From: an uncultured Psychromonas sp.
GTDB lineage: Bacteria > Pseudomonadota > Gammaproteobacteria > Enterobacterales > Psychromonadaceae
Direction of reading: 5' to 3'
DNA length: 64,000 bases
Assembly: GCF_947489755.1 (NCBI RefSeq)
Contig: NZ_CANLFB010000007.1
Location: forward strand, 62,001-126,000
Under the pieces are notes generated by a model, which was not told where the DNA came from, made no database searches, and saw nothing but the letters and a program-made list of their open reading frames with translations. Below are positions 59,835 to 64,000 of the stretch, in pieces. The translations under genes were made by a program, and so were the position numbers. Positions within the stretch are counted from its first letter, which is position 1. Each line of letters opens with the position of its first letter.

Positions 59835-60737
59835 GCCTAAAAAGTCCCATTGGATGTCTTGAAAATAATGTGTGTATTATTGCCGTTTATTGAACATATC
59901 TCAACACCCTAACTGCATTAACAAACGCTTAATCATCATTTAATCAATAAGTGTTAAATTAAGTTTTATTTAGTTGATTTTTAGTATGTTATTTTGTTCA
60001 TTTTTATTGTTTTTTTTGCTCTTTTTTACTTTTACTGTGAATTCTAAAATAAAACTACGGTTTAACAGTGTTAATAGTTTATGTTGAATAAAATTTAAAA
60101 AATGATTAACAATAAAATAAGAGAGGTGATTTTTGATTATGGCTAGCTTTTCTTAGGCTTGAATGGTTGTTAGTAAGCCATTTAATAGATAACCTCAGTT
60201 ATGGATAAGAAAAACGATACAACACGGATATTTCTGCGTGTTTGTGGGGGAATTATCTCTCAATAACCCGTTATTGCTTCAATAATTTTCCTTAAACTCC
60301 ACAAAACTAACGGCCTGTATAGCTGGGGGATATAACTTTTTGATGTTAAATGTAATTCCGCTTTCGTCAATCAGTAAACTAGCGAGGTTATTCATTACTT
60401 TAACTGTGCTGTATTAATAACTGTTAACCATTATTATAAATATTTTTTTACAACTAAATACAGATTTTTTTGTTTTGTTTTCGGTTATTAAATACACTAA
60501 AAAATGTTATTTATAAGCTTTGATATCACGATTTCTATGGCATTGATTTACAGTGCTTTTTATTGAAGCTTTAGGATTAAAAGATAAAGCAGTAAACTAA
60601 TTGCAATTTTTTAACCAAAACTCGTTGCCAAAGTAAGAATGTCTCTGTAGAATCCGCGTCCATTGTGATTAATTAGTGCGCTCTCGATGTTATGTTTGAA
60701 ATAAAACAACACGAGATGCCTGAACGGAGTAAGAAAC
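59835..60737. other. Long divergent spacer of ispB and rplU
   Basis: A 903-base spacer, the longest in the window. The rplU promoter lies at its right end (60625-60653) and leaves an untranslated leader of about 77 bases. The ispB promoter must be within the left few hundred bases. The middle is AT-rich with no frame longer than about 60 codons and no RNA structure that I recognise. Confidence 0.5.
60625..60653 (+). promoter_or_regulatory. Promoter of rplU-rpmA
   Basis: TTGCCA (60625-60630) and TAGAAT (60648-60653) are 17 bases apart and followed by the GC-rich CCGCGTCC discriminator, as expected for a ribosomal-protein promoter under ppGpp control. Confidence 0.82.
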
Positions 60738-61049
60738 ATGTACGCTGTTATCCAGAGTGGTGGCAAGCAACACCGTGTTGCTGTTGAACAAACTCTTCGT
60801 TTGGAAAAACTTGATGTTGAAGCTGGTGCAACTGTAGAATTTGATAAAGTTCTATTAGTAGCAAGTGCTGAAGATGTTAAAGTTGGTGTTCCATACGTTG
60901 AAGGTAGTAAAGTTACTGCAGAAGTAGTAGCTCACGGTCGTGGCAAGAAAGTTAAAATTGTTAAGTTCCGTCGTCGTAAACATTCTCGTAAGCAAGCTGG
61001 TCACCGCCAGTGGTTTACAGAAATTAAAATTACTGCGATTAACGCTTAA
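60738..61049 (+). CDS. rplU: 50S ribosomal protein bL21
   Basis: A 103-residue bL21, as in E. coli. [25 protein letters not shown] is the family start, and [19 protein letters not shown] the rRNA-binding basic loop. Start ATG 60738 follows CGGAG. It is the first gene of rplU-rpmA, 16 bases before rpmA. Confidence 0.98.
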   Translation: MYAVIQSGGKQHRVAVEQTLRLEKLDVEAGATVEFDKVLLVASAEDVKVGVPYVEGSKVTAEVVAHGRGKKVKIVKFRRRKHSRKQAGHRQWFTEIKITAINA

Positions 61050-61065
61050 TTAGGAGTTATTAAAA

Positions 61066-61323
61066 ATGGCACATAAAAAAGCTGGTGGTAGTACTAATAA
61101 CGGTCGTGACTCAGAAAGTAAACGCTTAGGTGTTAAACGTTTTGGTGGCGAATCTGTTTTAGCTGGTAACATTTTAGTTCGTCAACGTGGTACTAAATTC
61201 CACGCTGGTCTAAATGTTGGCTTAGGTAAAGACCACACACTATTCGCTAAAGCGACTGGTACTGTTAAATTCGAAAAGAAAGGCATGCCTTTACGCTCAT
61301 TCGTGAGCATTGTTGCTGAATAG
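61066..61323 (+). CDS. rpmA: 50S ribosomal protein bL27
   Basis: An 85-residue bL27. [28 protein letters not shown] is the conserved N-terminal arm that reaches the peptidyl-transferase centre; it begins directly with MAHKKAGG, so no proteolytic N-terminal extension as in some Firmicutes. GAGTT precedes the start at short distance. A terminator separates it from obgE. Confidence 0.98.
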   Translation: MAHKKAGGSTNNGRDSESKRLGVKRFGGESVLAGNILVRQRGTKFHAGLNVGLGKDHTLFAKATGTVKFEKKGMPLRSFVSIVAE

Positions 61324-61342
61324 TTTTTTCGAAGCAAATTTT

Positions 61343-61373
61343 AAAAAGCCTCGCAAATGCGAGGTTTTTTTTT
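61343..61373 (+). terminator. Rho-independent terminator of rplU-rpmA
   Basis: CCTCGC-AAAT-GCGAGG with A and T runs on the flanks, 20 bases after the rpmA stop. Confidence 0.93.
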
Positions 61374-61450
61374 GTCTATCTATTTCTATTGAAAATAAAA
61401 AATGTGATCTATGATCAATAGAAATGGGTATAATCATCGCTACTGAGTAG

Positions 61451-62641
<1,191 letters not shown>

Positions 62642-62675
62642 TCCTTTCTAATATCTATCATTTATCTTTATTGAG

Positions 62676-62707
62676 AAGCCATTTAGTGAAAACTAAATGG
62701 CTTTTTT
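62676..62707 (+). terminator. Rho-independent terminator of obgE
   Basis: A 12-bp perfect stem, AAGCCATTTAGT with ACTAAATGGCTT, GAAA loop, then TTTT. Confidence 0.94.
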
Positions 62708-62874
62708 GTTATTAATTTTTGAATATTATGTTATTAATACGATCTTTTTTATGGAAGTCATTTCAGCAAATAGTGATCTATTGTATTAGCTAACCTAATT
62801 GTTGTTAAATGATTTTTAAGAACGTTATTTATCGAACCATTAGTCACGAGTAAATCGGCATATTAGGAATTAAC

Positions 62875-63738
62875 ATGTCACTAGAAAACCTAGAACTAAC
62901 CAGTACGTCAGCAGTAAAAACTTCATTTTTTCAATCTTTTACTGATTGGACGCAGGATCATAATGAGTTGATATTAAGCTATATTGCTAACTTTGTTGTG
63001 GCGATATTAATCGTTGTTGTCGGTTTATATATTGCGCGAATATTATCTGAGCTTCTATCTCGTTTATTAACTAAAAAGAAGATTGATAAAACCATTGTCG
63101 ACTTCCTGTCAGCGATCGCTCGTTATACCTTGATTGCAATGACTCTTGTTGCAGGAGGAGGGCATTTGGGTATTCAAACTGCTTCATTTGTCGCTATTAT
63201 TGCAGCAGCGGGTCTTGCGATTGGTTTAGCGTTAAAAGGTGCTTTATCAAACTTTGCTGCTGGCATTTTATTGGTTACATTACGCCCTTTTAAAATAGGC
63301 AATTTTATTGAAGCTGCTGGAACATCGGGCACGGTTGAATCAATTCAAATATTTCACTGCATACTCAGAACGGGTGATAATAAACATATTGTTGTCCCCA
63401 ATGCTGCTATTTTAAAAGGCAATATAGTGAATGTGTCACGTAAGCCGATACGCCGTATTGACCTTATTATACGAGTCAGTTATCAGTCTAATTTGAAACA
63501 TGTTAAACAAGTTTTAGAAGCCGCAGTGCTAGCGAATGATAAGGTGTTAACTGAGCCTGGAATACAAATAGCGGTATCTGAATTAGCTCATTCAAGTGTT
63601 AATGTTGTGGTTCGACCTTGGGTTAAATCAGGTGATTATTGGTCTGTGCGATTCGCGCTAACTGAAAGTATTAAAAATGCGTTAGACAGTGAAAAGATTA
63701 AAATACCTTATCCTCAAATGGATGTGCATCGTAAATAA
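62875..63738 (+). CDS. mscS: Small-conductance mechanosensitive channel, MscS type (copy 3)
   Basis: A 287-residue protein, the size of E. coli MscS (286). TM1 (about 30-52), TM2 (about 68-88) and the pore helix TM3 (FVAIIAAAGLAIGLALKGALSNFAAGILLVTLRPF, about 102-138) are typical, as are the beta domain (FKIGNFIEAAGTSGTVE) and the vestibule domain ending MDVHRK. This is the closest of the three homologues here to classical MscS. It opens under membrane tension to release solutes on down-shock. Monocistronic; a hairpin-like sequence lies at 63771-63817 after it. Confidence 0.95.
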   Translation: MSLENLELTSTSAVKTSFFQSFTDWTQDHNELILSYIANFVVAILIVVVGLYIARILSELLSRLLTKKKIDKTIVDFLSAIARYTLIAMTLVAGGGHLGIQTASFVAIIAAAGLAIGLALKGALSNFAAGILLVTLRPFKIGNFIEAAGTSGTVESIQIFHCILRTGDNKHIVVPNAAILKGNIVNVSRKPIRRIDLIIRVSYQSNLKHVKQVLEAAVLANDKVLTEPGIQIAVSELAHSSVNVVVRPWVKSGDYWSVRFALTESIKNALDSEKIKIPYPQMDVHRK

Positions 63739-63770
63739 AGGTTTATAACCAGTAAACCTGAATACAATAA

Positions 63771-63817
63771 CCTTCCAATCTCTTATGCAATCAGAGGTAA
63801 TAAGTTGGCATAAGGAA
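63771..63817 (+). repeat. Bulged inverted repeat after mscS
   Basis: CCTTCC-aatctc-TTATGC pairs with GCATAA-GGAAGG, leaving a 6-base bulge on one side and a 17-base loop. No U tract, so it may or may not be a terminator. Confidence 0.45.
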
Positions 63818-64000
63818 GGGGAGGTTTAACGTATTAAAAATCATCTATTTTATCTGTTTGTCACACTCATTAGTAGGGCATCAATATATGATAATATTTT
63901 CGAATACGCCTAATTGAACAGATTATTTTTTAGCGTTTAATAACGGTTACTTAATAATAAAATGTGTAATATCACTTACTAGAATGGATATATTTTATTG

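Overview
The window is AT-rich chromosomal DNA from a gammaproteobacterium. The protein set and gene order (rpsU-yqeY-dnaG-rpoD; tsaE-amiB-mutL-miaA-hfq-hflX-hflK-hflC-purA; ispB divergent from rplU-rpmA-obgE; purB-hflD-mnmA; cyoABCDE beside yajR) resemble marine, often cold-adapted genera such as Psychromonas. The genus is inferred from general resemblance, not from a search. I saw no prophage, insertion sequence, CRISPR array, rRNA or plasmid function. One tRNA is present.

Layout. 1-5.1 kb: the end of a LysR regulator, two EamA/DMT exporters, a flavin reductase-like protein and the ribosomal oxygenase RoxA. 5.2-8.6 kb: purB, hflD, mnmA on the minus strand. 8.9-14.1 kb: a Cache-domain chemoreceptor, an unrecognised 98-residue protein, a LysR regulator divergent from an NfsB-like nitroreductase, and a small ABM-fold monooxygenase. 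14.6-18.8 kb: a two-gene RND efflux operon. 19.2-21.0 kb: a membrane-anchored FKBP, a DUF1007 and a DUF2750 protein. 21.6-29.8 kb: a signalling and envelope-stress region with two diguanylate cyclases, a repeat-rich LEA-like lipoprotein, a DUF2254 membrane protein and two divergent MscS-type channels. 30.4-38.1 kb: an unrecognised small membrane protein, the cytochrome bo3 operon cyoABCDE, and yajR. 38.5-43.5 kb (minus): a CAU tRNA best read as tRNA-Ile2 (ileX), then rpoD, dnaG, yqeY and rpsU. 43.8-58.3 kb: tsaD, queG, and the long tsaE-to-purA cluster. 58.8-63.7 kb: ispB, rplU-rpmA, obgE and a third MscS homologue close in size to E. coli MscS.

How it works together. Most of the window is housekeeping: translation and tRNA modification (mnmA, tsaD, tsaE, queG, miaA, ileX, rpsU, rplU, rpmA, obgE, hflX, roxA), replication and transcription initiation (dnaG, rpoD), purine synthesis (purA, purB), quinone side-chain synthesis and quinol oxidation (ispB, cyoABCDE), envelope maintenance (amiB, hflKC, three MscS channels) and c-di-GMP or chemotaxis signalling.

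The least ordinary points are: an AmiB amidase with nine LysM modules; a 22-residue-repeat lipoprotein with an Asp-Asp inner-membrane retention signal; an unrecognised two-helix protein before cyoA with an FNR-like site upstream; an Hfq with almost no C-terminal tail; and the absence of nnr, yjeT, phoPQ, nudJ and yhbE from their usual positions. I did not find a clearly new multigene system. The best candidates for undescribed biology are the small uncharacterised proteins and the DUF2254-MscS-MscS-diguanylate cyclase neighbourhood.
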